A stretch of 64,000 nt of DNA, taken from positions 823,501 through 887,500 of the forward strand of contig NC_092465.1 in assembly GCF_047495875.1 (NCBI RefSeq), given 5' to 3'. Position numbers and translations under genes: made by a program. Of this stretch, positions 11,880-23,642 are shown in pieces. A model generated the notes under the pieces. It was not told where the DNA came from. It searched no databases and was given only the letters and a program-made list of their open reading frames with translations. Source of the DNA: Pithys albifrons albifrons. Taxonomy: Eukaryota; Chordata; Aves; Passeriformes; Thamnophilidae. Each line of letters begins with the position of its first letter. Within the stretch, counting starts at the first letter, position 1.

Positions 11880-12460
11880 ACAAAAATATACATAAAATGG
11901 GTGATATCTCAACTTGGCATTGCTGGAGCAACCTCAAGTTATGGAATTTCCTGACTTCTAAATGCTCAATCTCACTACACAAATGTTGCACCAACACGGA
12001 GGGGTTTGCATTTGATTTTATAAAGGCCAGGGGGAAAATAAGCTATTTCCCTGCTGCTTGGATCCGAAATCCACGCTCAAGTGCACATCGGGTCAGCCCC
12101 TAACCAGCTGCAAGCACGCAGCCAAGTTATTGGATTTCTGGATGATGAATAGAGATCAGGAAATGCACCTGCCTGGCTGCAGGGGGATTTGCATGAAAAT
12201 GAACATCCCGTACACCTGCGTATGCAAAATATTGATGAACAGAATCGAGTGTATGGGTGCAAACCCCCCGGCACTGCTTTCCGAGGGCGCACCGCAGAGC
12301 TGCTCCCAACACAGCTCTCCCCTCCGTCCGAACGGAGCAAGAGAGTTGGTAGCCAGGCCCTCATTAGCCAGTTCCGTTTCCTGGCACAGAAGTCAGCTGG
12401 AAAGTTGTAACAGCTCTCGACTGTCAGTCAGATCGGGACTGGATTGGTAAGTGCACTAAT
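11880..12460. other. enhancer-like block with POU octamer motif
   Basis: A CR1-free stretch of low repetitiveness. It contains an exact octamer ATTTGCAT at 12187-12194 and a related TATGCAAAAT about 30 bp downstream, both typical of POU-domain factor sites. CpG dinucleotides cluster in 12050-12360. A GTAAGT at 12447-12452 resembles a splice donor but has no supporting exon. Function is inference. Confidence 0.3.
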
Positions 12461-12580
12461 TGCTTGTCTTGTGTGCCGCATCCCGAAGGCTGCAGCCATG
12501 GGAGAGCCGAGAGCAGGATGGCCGGAGCAGGGGAGGGCAGTGCGGGAAATCCCGGAGGGACAGCTTGTCCTGGGAGTGCT

Positions 12581-13020
12581 GCACTGCCCCAGTGCTCATT
12601 CCCGGGAGCCCCGCACTGCCCCATGTTCATTCCCAGGAGCCCCGCACTGCCCCATGTTCATTCCCGGGAGCCCCGCACTGCCCCGATGTTCATTCCCGGG
12701 AGCCCCGCACTGCCCCAGTGCTCATTCCCGGGAGCCCCGCACTGCCCCAGTGTTCATTCCCGGGAGTCCCGCACTGCCCCATGTTCGTTCCCAGGAGCCC
12801 CGCACTGTCCCAGTGCTCATTCCCGGGAGCCCCGCACTGCCCCGATGTTCATTCCCGGGAGCCCCGCACTGCCCCGATGTTCGTTCCCGGGAGCCCCGCA
12901 CTGCCCCATGTTCATTCCCAGGAGCCCCGCACTGCCTCGATGTTCGTTCCCGGGAGCCCCGCACTGCCCCGATGTTCGTTCCCAGGAGCCCCGCACTGCC
13001 TCGATGTCGCATCCCAGGAG
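12581..13020. repeat. 31-32-bp minisatellite, 14 copies
   Basis: Fourteen copies of a unit around CATTCCCGGGAGCCCCGCAC followed by TGCCCCGATGTT. Differences are CCCGGG or CCCAGG, CATT or CGTT, and CAGTGCT, CATGTT or GATGTT in the spacer. The 31- or 32-bp length depends on one optional base before ATGTT. Length and composition keep several frames free of stops, so open frames of 227-255 codons run through the array; none is a gene. A degenerate copy may continue to about 13060. Confidence 0.95.
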
Positions 13021-13861
13021 TCTCAACATCGTGTCCCACGAGCGTGGCACTGCCTCGCCTGCAGCCCCTCGAGTCCTGGGTCCAAGCCCGGCATGCTCAG
13101 GTGCCAGGTGGGCATTGCAGGTCACACAGCAACAAGCACAGCTTTGACTTGCGTTGTCTGTGTAAGAGGCACAAACTCAGGGAGAGAGGGCAGGTTGAGG
13201 TGACAGTGTAACAGTTCCCATCAGCCTCCCGTGCCACCGTGCCCCTCCTGAGCTGCCGGTGCCTCCAGCCGCTGTCGTATGTGTGCCTGGGCACCAGCCC
13301 CGGGCTGGGCTCGGGCAGTTGGAGAGGGAAGCTCTGAGCCCCCCGGCCCGGGGAGATGGCAACGTTCAGGGTGGCAGAGTGGAGACCAGCCCTGCGGGGG
13401 GGGGGGGAGGCAGGCTCTGTTTGTGAGGGTTAATTAATCAGCAGGTGCCAGTTTGAGACCCTGATGACCCCGGAGCCCTGCACTGAGCACACAGCCTCTG
13501 GCTGGACATGGGACGGCCCCATCCACACCCTCACCAGGCACCTGGATGCTTGTCCCTCTGCCCCAGGGCCCCACAGAGGGACCCCTCCTCTTGTTGAGGA
13601 CCCAGGACAGCAGAGCTTCTGTCTCGCAGCAGGCTGTAGGTCTGCTGCAGGTATGGGATTGCCTTGGAAGAAGCGCCTGTCCCTTCTGATGGAGCTCGTT
13701 CACACCCCCAGGGAGGTTGTTCCAGGTGTTAATTACCGTTAATTATCTCTAGATTATAAACTGGTGCATGTGCCACCAGCCTGGAATTTGCCTCTGGTCC
13801 AGAGCTCTTAGTCTGATGAAGGAAAGAAAAGTTTCACTTCTAGAGGTGCTGAAGTGCCGTT
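13021..13861. other. GC-rich unique sequence with short poly-G run
   Basis: GC-rich flank of the minisatellite, with a run of about 12 G at 13396-13408, then ordinary single-copy DNA. No gene was seen. Confidence 0.5.
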
Positions 13862-13941
13862 GGAATTTCCTGACCTGCCGTCAGAGTATTCTGGAATTCC
13901 CTGACCCGCCACCAGAGTATTCCGGATTCCATAACCCGCCC
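13862..13941. repeat. 31-bp tandem repeat, about 2.5 copies
   Basis: Two full 31-bp units (13862-13892 and 13893-13923) beginning GGAATT and ending CAGAGTATTC, then a partial third starting GGATTCCATAACCCGCC. The copies differ at several positions, so this is older than a fresh duplication. Confidence 0.85.
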
Positions 13942-14467
13942 AGTCCTCTGAGATTCCAGCCCAAGACACCTCCCCTCATTTCCCAGCATCCAGCCAGCCT
14001 GGGTGCTGTTTTCCAGGATGCTCCAGTGCCCAGAAGGCAGCTGTGGATCCCGTGTGCCCGGAGCCCAGAGTCTGGTGCTGCTGCCCATTGGGCATCCTGG
14101 GGTCTGGCTGCCAGGCCTGGCTGTCCTGCTGCCACTGCGAGTGGTGGCCAGGTACCTGCAGCTGTTCCGTGGTGGTTCTACTCTCCTTGCTAATATCTCT
14201 TGGCTTGAAATGTTGTTCTCCTCAAAAGGGGAATGTTTCCAAGTTGATTTCTCACCGGTTTTATGTTTCCTTTAATTTAAAGACACACATATAAATAGCA
14301 GAAGGTACATTCCATGTGTACACAACCACTTCCCAGTGGCTTCGTTGTTGTGTGCAAAGGGAACAGAATGTATTTGTGGTACAATTTGATCCTGGTGGAT
14401 CATTGGGGAACAAGGTGAGAGCTCCTGTGCCTCCTGAGCCTCAGCCCTGTGCAGACAGAGGGATGAG

Positions 14468-14527
14468 GGACAGTGACTGGGGGCACAGGACAGTGGTTGG
14501 GGACACAGGACAGTGATTGGGGACAAA
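14468..14527. repeat. 20-bp tandem repeat, 3 copies
   Basis: Three successive 20-bp units of the type GGACAGTGRYTGGGGRCACA, then a decayed partial copy (GGGTAGTGG). It lies in GC-rich unique sequence. Confidence 0.9.
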
Positions 14528-15684
14528 GGGTAGTGGGGCCAGGACCCCATGTTATGCTCTGGGTGGAGTGTGGGTGGTTCATCCCAGTGCTGGTCATTCC
14601 CCTCACACTCACTGTGTCCAGGAAGGAGGGCGAGGGGCTGTGGGGCCATGGCTGTGGGGCTGGGGGCTGAGGGGACAGACACACGTGTCATAGTCATGAC
14701 ACGTGCCCTCAGGTGCTCTGTCTTTATGGGATCATGGAGCCCATAAAAGAATCACAATTAATTAAGCATTATTTTTAAATTAAGAGGAATCTTTCTTCTA
14801 TCAGGGCAGCCTCATGCCATGGCAACCAAACCTTTCCCATGGTTCAGTCCTGTGGTGCTGCTTCCCAGGAATGACCGTTGCAGTTTCAGTGGTGGGTGGC
14901 ATGACAATGCCAGGGCATGGTGATGGCAGGGTGCCAGTGGTGCAGTCCCATGGGTCACACAGTGCCACCCTGCCTTTGGCTTTCTCCACTCTCTGGAGAT
15001 GTGCCAGCCCCTGCTCCCTGGGTGGTGGGATTGCCCCTGATAGTGGGGGCTCTCCTGGGCACTGGGGGCTCCCCTGGCTCCCCAGTCCTCTGTTCTGGAA
15101 GGGATCAGTCCCTCCAGATCCTTTGGCTGCTGTGGGGAAGATGAGAATTGTAGGGATTCCTGGCAGGTACCTTGTACAAGGATGAAAGTACATATTGTAA
15201 AGGGACCTTCTGAAAGAGTCGGCTGGCAAATACCAGTGATAACTATTTTAATTCATCTCCTCTGACATGAATAGAAACTTTCTCTTACAACTGAATATAA
15301 ATAGAAGTTGGACATAGCATTACTATATGAATAAATGAATTAATCAATCAATGACAAAAACACACTATGTAATCAAAAGATTTTTCATGTTAAGATTAAT
15401 TTAGTGTAATACATGCCTAAATATTACATAAGCCCCCTTGACATTGAATTATAGGGCTCGTGGATGGGAGGGAGCGGGTTGTGCAGTGCGGGAAGGTGGG
15501 GCAGAGCCGGGGGAGTGGGTCCCACCTTGGCAGCCAATGGCACAGGAGATGCTGCACCCCCTGCTTGCCAGGCACTTGGGGGACCACTTGGGGTCTGGCA
15601 GACCTGGTTCCCCCAGTGCCAGGGTGGGCTGGGGGCAGCACTGGGAGTCACAGGGGGTCCTTCTGTTTGTTAAGGGCATGTGTT
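14528..15684. other. unique sequence, no gene seen
   Basis: GC-moderate single-copy DNA with a markedly AT-rich segment at 15230-15430 (repeated ATGAATAAATGAATTAATC-like stretches). The open frames are short and overlap on both strands. Confidence 0.5.
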
Positions 15685-16258
15685 TATAGAATTATAGAAT
15701 CCCAGACTGCTTTGGATTGGAAGGGACCTTAAAGATCATCTTATTCCACCCTCTGCCATGGACAGTGGCACCGTCCACTAGCCCAGGTTGCTCCAAGCCC
15801 TGTCCAAACTGGCCTTGGACACTTCCAGAGATTCCAGCTTCTCTGCCCAACCTGTGCCAGGGCCTGCCCACCCTCCCAGCCAGCAATTCCTTCCCAATAT
15901 CCCATCTAAGCTGCCCTCTGTCAGTGGGAAGCCATTCCCTGTGTCCTGTCCCTCCATGTCTTGTCCCCAGTCCCTCTCCAGCTCTCCTGGAGCCCCTTCA
16001 GGCCCTGCCAGGGACTCTCAGATCTTCCTGGAGCCTTCTCTTCTCCAGGTGAGCCCCCCCAGCTCTCCCATCCTGGCTCCAGCCCAGAGGGATCCAGTCC
16101 TGGAGCATCTCTGGGGCCTCCTCTGGACTTGTTCCAACAGCTCCACGTCCTTGTGCTGTTGTTTCCCAGAGCTGGAGGCAGCTCTGCAGGTGGGGTCTCA
16201 CCTGAGTGGAGCAAAGGGGCAGAATCTCTCTCCCACTTGCCCTGTTGCCCAGACTTCT
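15685..16258 (-). mobile_element. CR1 LINE 3' UTR, about 570 bp
   Basis: One of the longest CR1 copies here. From left to right, reverse-complemented, it has the octamer tail (ATAGAATTATAGAATCCC), TTGGAAGGGACCTTAAAGAT, the CCATGGACAG block, GCCTTGGACACTTCCAG, the CCTTCTCTTCTCCAGG block and the GTGGGGTCTCACCTGAGTGG block. It ends in the distal 3' UTR, so it is 5'-truncated before the reverse transcriptase region. Confidence 0.95.
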
Positions 16259-18664
16259 TTATTTTTTATATTTTCCTCTGTATTTTCTATGTATGTTGTA
16301 GGGGGACTGAAGGTTAAGTGACATACTCATTTGTCTTGCAGACAAGGGTCATAGATTTGGAATTTTGTGCTTGCAAGCCCATGAGAAGCTGAATATTCCT
16401 GGGGCATCAAGCGCTTCCCCTCCCCGGGAAGGGATGGCAGCTGAGGCTCTCGCTCCTTCCAGAGCTGGCATCTAAGCCTTTGCCTGCACAAGTTAATTAA
16501 TCTAATGAGGCAACTTCTCTTGATATGTGTTCTGTATGCCTTCTCCCAGCAAATGATCACACTTCCTAAAAATATAATCTTCATTCTTCACTTGAAGTTA
16601 CGCCTGGAAGTTGAGGTTAGAGAAATTCAGCCTTGAAAGAAAATGTGATTTCCTCGCAGTGAGTGTAATTAAACATATGGAGCTGCTCCCAGGGGAGGCA
16701 GCCCTGCCCCAGGCTCAGTCACTGCAGCCGGATTGCACAGCCACCCATGAATCTGCTCTCACTCAGCTTGGTGGTGGACATTGGGCAGGGCCAACACGTG
16801 GCCTTGTGCCCTGCTGTCCCCTCTTTGGGCCTGTCCTGGCTGGTGCTCCACAGGATGTGCCTCTGTAGGGCAACGGAGGCAGCTCAACCACCCTGTGCCC
16901 AGGGCTGCTGTAGAGCCTGCAGCAGGTACAGGGCTTGGCTCTTTCAGCAGCTGGGGTTGCTCCATCACCCCTCTGAGAAGCAGATAAATAAATGCCCTGC
17001 TCCTGTGTGTCCTATGAGACCAGGAAAGCCACTTATCCTTAGGGATGAGCTTAGCAAAACATCCCCATGGTCAGCAGGGCAGGGTCATGGGCACCAGACC
17101 AAGGTGCTCATGTGTCCATGTGCCCAAGGCCCACGACTGATGGGCACAGCTGGCACCAGCGGGGTCTTGGTTGGCTCAGTGAGAGCCTATGGACCAAGGG
17201 CTGCACTTCACCACCCATTCTCCAGGCTGATCTCTGATCCACATGTCCTGGGACATCCAGGCAAGTCCAGTCCAGTCAAGGGGCTGGGGAGCAGTGAAAG
17301 GTGCTGTGGGTTTATTTTCTCTGTACTGTCAGGATGACACTGTCAGGGGAAGAACCTTTTGATTTTGCATTTATGTTGTCTATTGATTTCCTTTAACACA
17401 GTGACATGGGCTATTGCTAATACCTGTCTAGTTAATACGTAATGGCACCTCTGCTCTCACAGCCCAGGAAAAACTGTATAATATACACAGGAAAACCTCT
17501 GTACAGCTTAATGCTTTCTTTTTTCTTCCTTTTTTTTTTTAATTTCTGTCCCAATTTGTATAGATCTCAGCTGAAAAGGTGAAGTGATGAGGATCAAATC
17601 TGCCATCCCAAGAGGCTCTTGCCAGGGAGGTTGAGGTTAGACTTGCAGAGCTGGTGAGGGGACAGGGCCATCACATTGTGCAATATCTTAGAGGTGCCAC
17701 AATGACTAAAGTTTGTTTGCAGCACATTCCTCCACAGAATTATCTGCAGCAAAACTGAAAGGGGAGACAAGATTTCCACGTGGCCAAAAGCCACTGAATG
17801 AAAGCATCCCACCAGCGGGAGCATCTGGCATGAAGAGGAGGGTCCGTGGCAGCAGCACTCAGGTGTTTGGGGTGCTCAGCTTTTGGAAACAGGGCAATGC
17901 CCAGCAGAGCTGATGTCCCCACCCTGCTGCCTTCCCTGGGAGCACAGGCTGTGGTGTCAGAGTGGGAGAAGGGCACTTGGCTGGGTTGAGATGTGCAGTC
18001 ACTCTCCAAGCAGTGTTTCCTTTGGTGGGATTGATGGTTCTGGATGAAACAGAAACTTCCCTTGTTTTGGGCTGCTGGATTTGCCAACCCTTGAACCCGT
18101 GCTTGGATTAGCACCAAATTCTCTGTTCCATTTGCAACGTGCTGCTGCCAAAGTTTTTGAACTTTTTGTGATGTGGGGAATTTTGGGTGTAGACGAGTGA
18201 ACACGGGATGTGAGAAAGGAGCTGAAATGAAAATGTTTGATGATGGGAGAGCAGGAGTGCACAGTCAAAGCCATGGAAGGATGGAATCAGAGCAGCCAGG
18301 AGGGGGAGGAAGTGTTCTTTACTTGGGAGGAGGACTCTGTGGCTGAGCCCAGCACAGCGGGAGCAGCAGGATCTCCGGGATCTGGGGCCGAGGGATGAGT
18401 TGCTCCTGCTCAGGGATTGGGATCAGATTCCGTTGGGGCACAAAGTGACTCATGAACTCCCTGGGGCTGTCACCACCTCCAGCTGCTCAAAGGAAAATGA
18501 ACCTCCCCCCGTCCCTCTCCTGCCTTCTGGATCCTGCTCAGCCACTGCAGAGTTGTCAGTGCTGCAGCACTGGTTCTTCAGGGACTTGTCAAGAGTCAGT
18601 TCCCACTGCAACAGCCCAGATCCCACAGTACAGCCCTGGGACTCGAGAGACCCTGAGAGACAGA
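16259..18664. other. unique sequence, no gene seen
   Basis: Single-copy DNA. The 16320-16680 part is AT-richer and motif-dense. A T-run lies at about 17520-17540. The longest plus frame (16747-17337) has no recognisable domain. Confidence 0.5.
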
Positions 18665-18992
18665 TTACAGAATCATAGAATATGCTCAGCTGGAAGGGAC
18701 CCAAACGGATCTTTGAGTCCAACTTCTGGCCCTGCACAGGACACCCCAACAATTCCACCTTGTCCCTGAGAGCATTGTCCAAATGCTCCTGGAGCTCTGG
18801 CAGCCTTGGGGCTGTGCTCACTGCCCTGGGGAGCCTGGGCAGTGCCCACCACCCTCTGGGGCAAGAACTTTTTCCTGATATCCCACCTAAACTTACCCTG
18901 ACTCAGTTCCAGCCATTTCCTTGAGTCCTATCCCTGGTCAAGAGAGTGAAGAGACTGGTACCCGCCCCTCCACTTCCCTCTGTGAGCAAGAT
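18665..18992 (-). mobile_element. CR1 LINE 3' fragment, different subfamily
   Basis: Starts with AGAATCATAGAATATGCTC and the variant core AGCTGGAAGGGACCCA, then a GAGTCCAACTTCTGGCCCTG block and a segment around CAAGAACTTTTTCCTGATAT. This spacing and wording differ from most copies in the window, indicating another CR1 subfamily. It is 5'-truncated at the right. Confidence 0.9.
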
Positions 18993-19487
18993 AAAGCTCC
19001 CCCATGCATTTCAGATGTGGACAGTCAGAACCAGAGACAGTGCACCCCCCAAAATTGTGCTGTGACAGGGCAGGGGACAGGGGGGCTCTGGGCACCCACG
19101 GGGACTGGCTGCACCTCTGTGCTGCTCTGTGCCCCACACAAGGTCTCCTGTGCCACGTCTGTGCCATCAGCTGTGCAAACAGCCCCAGGTGCTGAGCAGG
19201 CCAGCTGGACAGGCCTGCATGCCCTGCCCATGTGTGTGCACAGCCAGCCCAGGGCTGGGGGTGCTGGATCCAGAGGGGCCTGTCTGGTGCCACCTCAGCA
19301 GGGCAGCTGGGCCAAGGGTGCTGAAGCCAAGGCAGGATTTCACCTGGTAGCTTTAGAAAGAGCTTGGGGGAAGCACCTCACAGGGATCTGCTGAGCAGAC
19401 CCAGGTCAGCTCTGGCAAACCCCCATCTCCCACTGCCCCCAGTGTTTCCACTGCAGCCTTCCCATGGAGTATCTTCTCTGTCACCAA
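18993..19487. other. unique sequence, no gene seen
   Basis: GC-rich single-copy DNA between two CR1 fragments, with no recognised feature. Confidence 0.5.
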
Positions 19488-19612
19488 GAAATCACAGGAT
19501 CCCAGATGGTGTGGGCTTGAAGGGACCTGAAAGCTCATCTTGTTCTGTCCCCTGCCATGGGCAGGGAGACCTTGTGCCTGACCAGGTTATTCCCAACACA
19601 GCCAGGGCGCTG
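19488..19612 (-). mobile_element. CR1 LINE 3' tip
   Basis: Has AATCACAGGATCCCAGATGG, GGCTTGAAGGGACCTGAAAG and CCATGGGCAGGGAGACCTTG, diverged from the CR1 3' end in reverse orientation. The end around ACCAGGTTATTCCCAACACA is degraded. Confidence 0.8.
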
Positions 19613-20620
19613 TTGTGCATCCTGGTGCATTCCCAGAACATCCCTCAGGTGCGTGTGGCAGGCACAGGGACACAGGGACTGCTCTTCTGGCTGCATTGCA
19701 AAGGTAAGGCAAAGCCTCTGTCCTTGCCCTGCATGCTGCAGGTGTGGAGCAGGTCACAGGAAATGCAGGGCTCTGCTTTGCACCTGCAGGAGGAACCAGC
19801 CTTATTCCTTTGCAAATTTGCCCCATAATGAGAAACATATGTCAGAGAACATGATTTTCCACAAACCAAGCATTTGCTGCACAGTTTACGGTTAAGTCTG
19901 TATGTAGTCACAGCTGTCATGGGAATTATGGGTTCCTTGATTTTCATAATTAAAAAGAGAGAGAGGGAAAGAGGAGGGAAAAGGAAGCAGGAGCACAGAG
20001 CCTGGTGCTATGGGCACTGCCCGTGATGCAAGGGAAAAGTCCTCCTGCTGGAAATTCACTGAGATATTCCCTGTACCGGCAGGCTGTGCAGGGAACACCG
20101 TCTGACTGGTTAGGCAATTAATTAAATAAAAGATATTCCAAATAAAAAAATAGATTCTGGGTTGGGACTCTTGGGAAATCATTACTGACTCGTGACCTCT
20201 CTTAACCTGGAAAAGGTTCAGGCAGGAGATGTCAAGGCCTGAAGCACAGCAAATACCCGTGAGCATGTACAATTACAGGTTTATTAAAGGGAAACAAGGA
20301 CTGCACAGTAAGTGGGAAAAAATGGATTATGGACAGGGTGAGACAATGTTTCCAGAAAGTGTCGAAGTGGTTTTAGAAGGGGCTGTGCCCCTAAAGCTTC
20401 CCCCAAGCTGTCCCACTGGTGTGAAGGTGTGGGAGTGCTCTGCCAGCACCTGGGATGTGCTACCTGAGCACAAAGAGGTGCCCACAGCATTGCCCACAAT
20501 TACAGCTCTGCCTGATTAATATGGTTTTCATGAAGGGCATTTTCCTTGCACTGGCAAGCAAGTGCAATCACACTGCCTGTATATCAACCCAAAGACAAGG
20601 GGAATAAAGCAAAGATGTAA
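19613..20620. other. unique sequence, no gene seen
   Basis: Single-copy DNA with a short purine-rich stretch at 19950-19990 (AAAAAGAGAGAGAGGGAAAG). No gene was recognised. Confidence 0.5.
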
Positions 20621-21336
20621 ATGAGGAGCCGCTGTTTATCACCCTGCCCAGGATCACGGAGCACACGGTGCTGGCACTCGGGACACTCTCACTGCTCTCG
20701 AGCACTCTCTTCTTTGCCATCGATACACTTTTGTGAAGGAACTAAAACACTCACTACTTTCCAAAGTTCTCTTTGATTTTCAGTCATGAACATGTTATTT
20801 ATTAGCAAGATGAATTTATAGGTAAGGCGCTAAGCTTTTATAGCCACCCCTTTATAGGCAGATGCCATCAGGTTCGCATAGTGGTGACATTAACTGTCAG
20901 CTTCCAGTAGGAATCCGAGCGCAGATATGTAAATAACGGCTGGGGTTTAATACGTAATTAGCGCTGCCAAACCACAGTTACAGTATTTAATTAGCAAAAG
21001 TGGGTCTGTTTCCCCACACTGATCCCAAAGCGGAGCCCTGTGGGCCGCCTGACGTTGGTGGGGCCGCTGGCACAGCGCGCCGACCCGATGGGCATCCCGC
21101 GCCCTCCCCGCAGCTCGGGGGCTCCGGCGCGACCGGGACTGGATAAAACCCCGGGAATCTAATCCTAAATCCTGTCTCTTTGCGGGGATTAGCCTTCCAG
21201 CTAATTCACTGAGGCAGGATTTTTAGCTATTCCACTAGTCTTTCCGGATGCATCCTGAAGGAAATCAGGCACATCTCTCCAGCTTGTGCGCTCTGGCAGC
21301 GGGCGCCGGCCCCGCTCTGGCGGCAGGTACGGGGGG
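20621..21336. other. enhancer-like block running into a CpG-rich stretch
   Basis: The left part is AT-rich and CR1-free, with two TAATTAGC homeodomain-type motifs at 20955-20962 and 20988-20995 and an ACCACAG RUNX-type motif between them. From about 21040 the sequence becomes CpG-rich (for example CAGCGCGCCGACCCGATGGG) up to the CTG array. It could be a promoter or enhancer; no transcription start can be fixed. Confidence 0.35.
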
Positions 21337-21484
21337 CTGCTGCTGCTGCTGCTGCTGCTGCTGCCTCTGCTGCTGCTGCTGCCGCTGCTGCTGCTGCTGC
21401 CTCTGCTGCTGCTGCTGCCTCTGCTGCTGCTGCTGCTGCTGCTGCCGCCTCTGCCTCTGCTGCTGCTGCTGCTGCTGCTGCTGC

Positions 21485-21516
<32 letters not shown>
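21337..21516. repeat. interrupted CTG/CAG trinucleotide repeat, about 60 triplets
   Basis: A CTG array on the plus strand with regular CCT and CCG interruptions. The longest pure run is about nine CTG near its 3' end. Frames read poly-Leu or poly-Cys (plus) and poly-Gln, poly-Ala or poly-Ser (minus). An open minus frame (21265-21522) would encode a Gln-rich peptide starting MPEQQQ, but no domain flanks the repeat. An untranslated or intergenic position is as likely as an exon. It directly follows a CpG-rich stretch. Confidence 0.95.
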
Positions 21517-22980
21517 GGGCACACGGCACAGGCAAAGACAGGCAAAGCTTCACACTTGGCTGCCCATGGCCCAATTACAGGGAGATTACAAGTGGATTTA
21601 CCCCCCTTTAAAGAGCAGCCCACCTCCCCTCCTCCGGCCACTTGCTGTAGTGTTTTATCAAATCTCCAGTGTCACTTGCCAAGGCTGCTAAAAGAGGAGG
21701 GGTAGGGAAGGAAAGCAAAGAAGTAGACAAATAAAGGACAAAGGGTAAAGTGCTGCTTGATTTATGTGGAGCATCCTCGGGAGGAACTCCTCACGACTCT
21801 GGAGGAGGGAATGGTTGGTGCTGTGGGATCAGTCCTCTGATTGCAAAAGGAGTTTCCCTTGGATCTTCACACCATTGCAACCTCTAGGGATAATTATGGG
21901 TGTTCTCTGTGTGTGTTCCCATTGTAATATCTGCCATGGAAACACTCTGCCTGGGCTGGAGCTGGACTCAGGTCTGGGACACACAGAGAATTTCAGCCTT
22001 TCCACTATGCCAGGTCTGACCTGCAGAAGCCTTGGCTGGCACACACCCTGTGGGCTGGTGCTGCTCTTACCAGGCAGCTGAGCATGTTCCTGGGGTGTCC
22101 TACAGCTGAAAAACCGGGAAGTATGTCTGGATGTTCAGGGAAATCCCTCCCCACACCCAGTGTTGCTGTCAGGGAGCTGTGAACCCCCGACCCTGCCATG
22201 CTGGGCTGGGCTGGAGGGCTCCTGCTGGAGCACGGGCTGCATGGCAAGGAGGGGACAGCACAAACGGGGGCTTGACTGGCAGCTCTGCCAGGGGGATGGG
22301 GCTCAGGTGCTCTCAGTGAGCTGTGAGCTGGACACAGGTTCAGGCAGCAAGTCCAGGGTCCAGTTTGTAACATGCCTCTGCACCACTGTCCAGAGTAACT
22401 GGCCAGAAGGAGGGAATGGAAATGTTGCTACTTCTGCCTCTGACTCCATTTACTGCTGAGGACTTTTATATTTTGACTGGATGAGTGAAAAGGGGGTTAT
22501 GGGCAGGTAATAGAAAGTGGGGAGTGGGGAGTGTAGCAAGGGGAGAAGATTTGGAACAAGGGGTGCCTGTGCCTTGGCCCACACAGGCAGTGGAGCAGCA
22601 GCAGCAGTAGATGCAGGGCCATAAATAGCAGCAGGAGGAGAAGAAATTCTGAAGCTACAGAGAGAGGAAAGTCGGGTGATCTCTGAAGCAGCCTGGCTGG
22701 GGGCTGTGCACCAGGTCCCTCCAACGTCAGTCAGGGTGCTGCTGGTTTGCAGCTCCTGATCCCTGTTCCTGGGACTCAAGCAGCTGTTGCTGGGAGTTGA
22801 GCAGTCCTGGACACTCATTAGCACTCAGAACACCCGATCAGAGGCCAGATATGGGCTCTGCAAATACTGGCAAAACTCTTTTGCAAAAGAAACCCTCTCT
22901 AAAATTTTACCCCCACCCCAAACCAGCAGTGGGAGGTGTTCATTGTGCCACACACATTAATTCAGCTGGCACATTACAAT
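21517..22980. other. unique sequence, no gene seen
   Basis: Begins with a pyrimidine-rich stretch resembling conserved sequence (CCAATTACAGGGAGATTACA at about 21570), then ordinary mixed-GC DNA. A short AGC run lies at 22595-22612. Confidence 0.45.
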
Positions 22981-23642
22981 GTTAAACTAAATGACATTAT
23001 TACAAAGCTGTGCTAAGAAGTGTTGACAGGTCCATATGGTAATTTTACAATGTATAATGAACACACAGACTCCTTTCTTGCAGAAATTTATAGTTCAAAT
23101 CTATACCCAGGATATCCAGTTTTATTTCCAGAAACTTAAATTGACTTATTACGATGTAGTGAATGTATAAATTAGTTCCAGTAGTTAAACTGAAGCATTT
23201 CCCTACAGACTCAATTAGATTCATTAATCTACTGTGTAGACCTGTAAACGGTCCATTGTTCTTTTCCCCCCCAAAATGTCAAAAACTATTTCTCTAACTA
23301 TAAAATATTTCCTGCAAAAACTGTTTTAAATGGTAAGAATTATTTAAGATTAGGAACCCAGATCCACAAATTATTTCAGCGCCCTTGTTCTTCTTCAACA
23401 GAAAAATAGGGTTCAGCCCTCACCAGGTAATTTAGTGGGACAGAGCCTGAATTCACTCTTCTATTAAGCTTAAGACCTACTGGCATAAACCGGATTGCTT
23501 CCACCCTCACTCCAGGGAATACATTGGCTGGAATGGGGATCCTGTGTGTTTCCAGAACCTACAGCAAGTGTTGCTGTAAGTATTTGTGTAAACAAGCAGA
23601 TGCTGCTGAGGGTTGGCTGCAGATGCTGGTACAGTGCTGCAT
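22981..23642. other. AT-rich unique block, no gene seen
   Basis: Low-GC, motif-dense sequence at 22981-23400 without mobile elements, then mixed sequence leading into the 16-bp array. Confidence 0.4.

Noticed and set aside
12447..12452. GTAAGT splice donor-like site at the end of an open frame
   Set aside because: A six-base match is common by chance and there is no acceptor, conserved exon or reading frame to support it.
12444..13211. Three overlapping Pro/Gly/His-rich frames of 227-255 codons
   Set aside because: Produced by the 31-32-bp minisatellite in all three plus frames together, which no single coding region would do.
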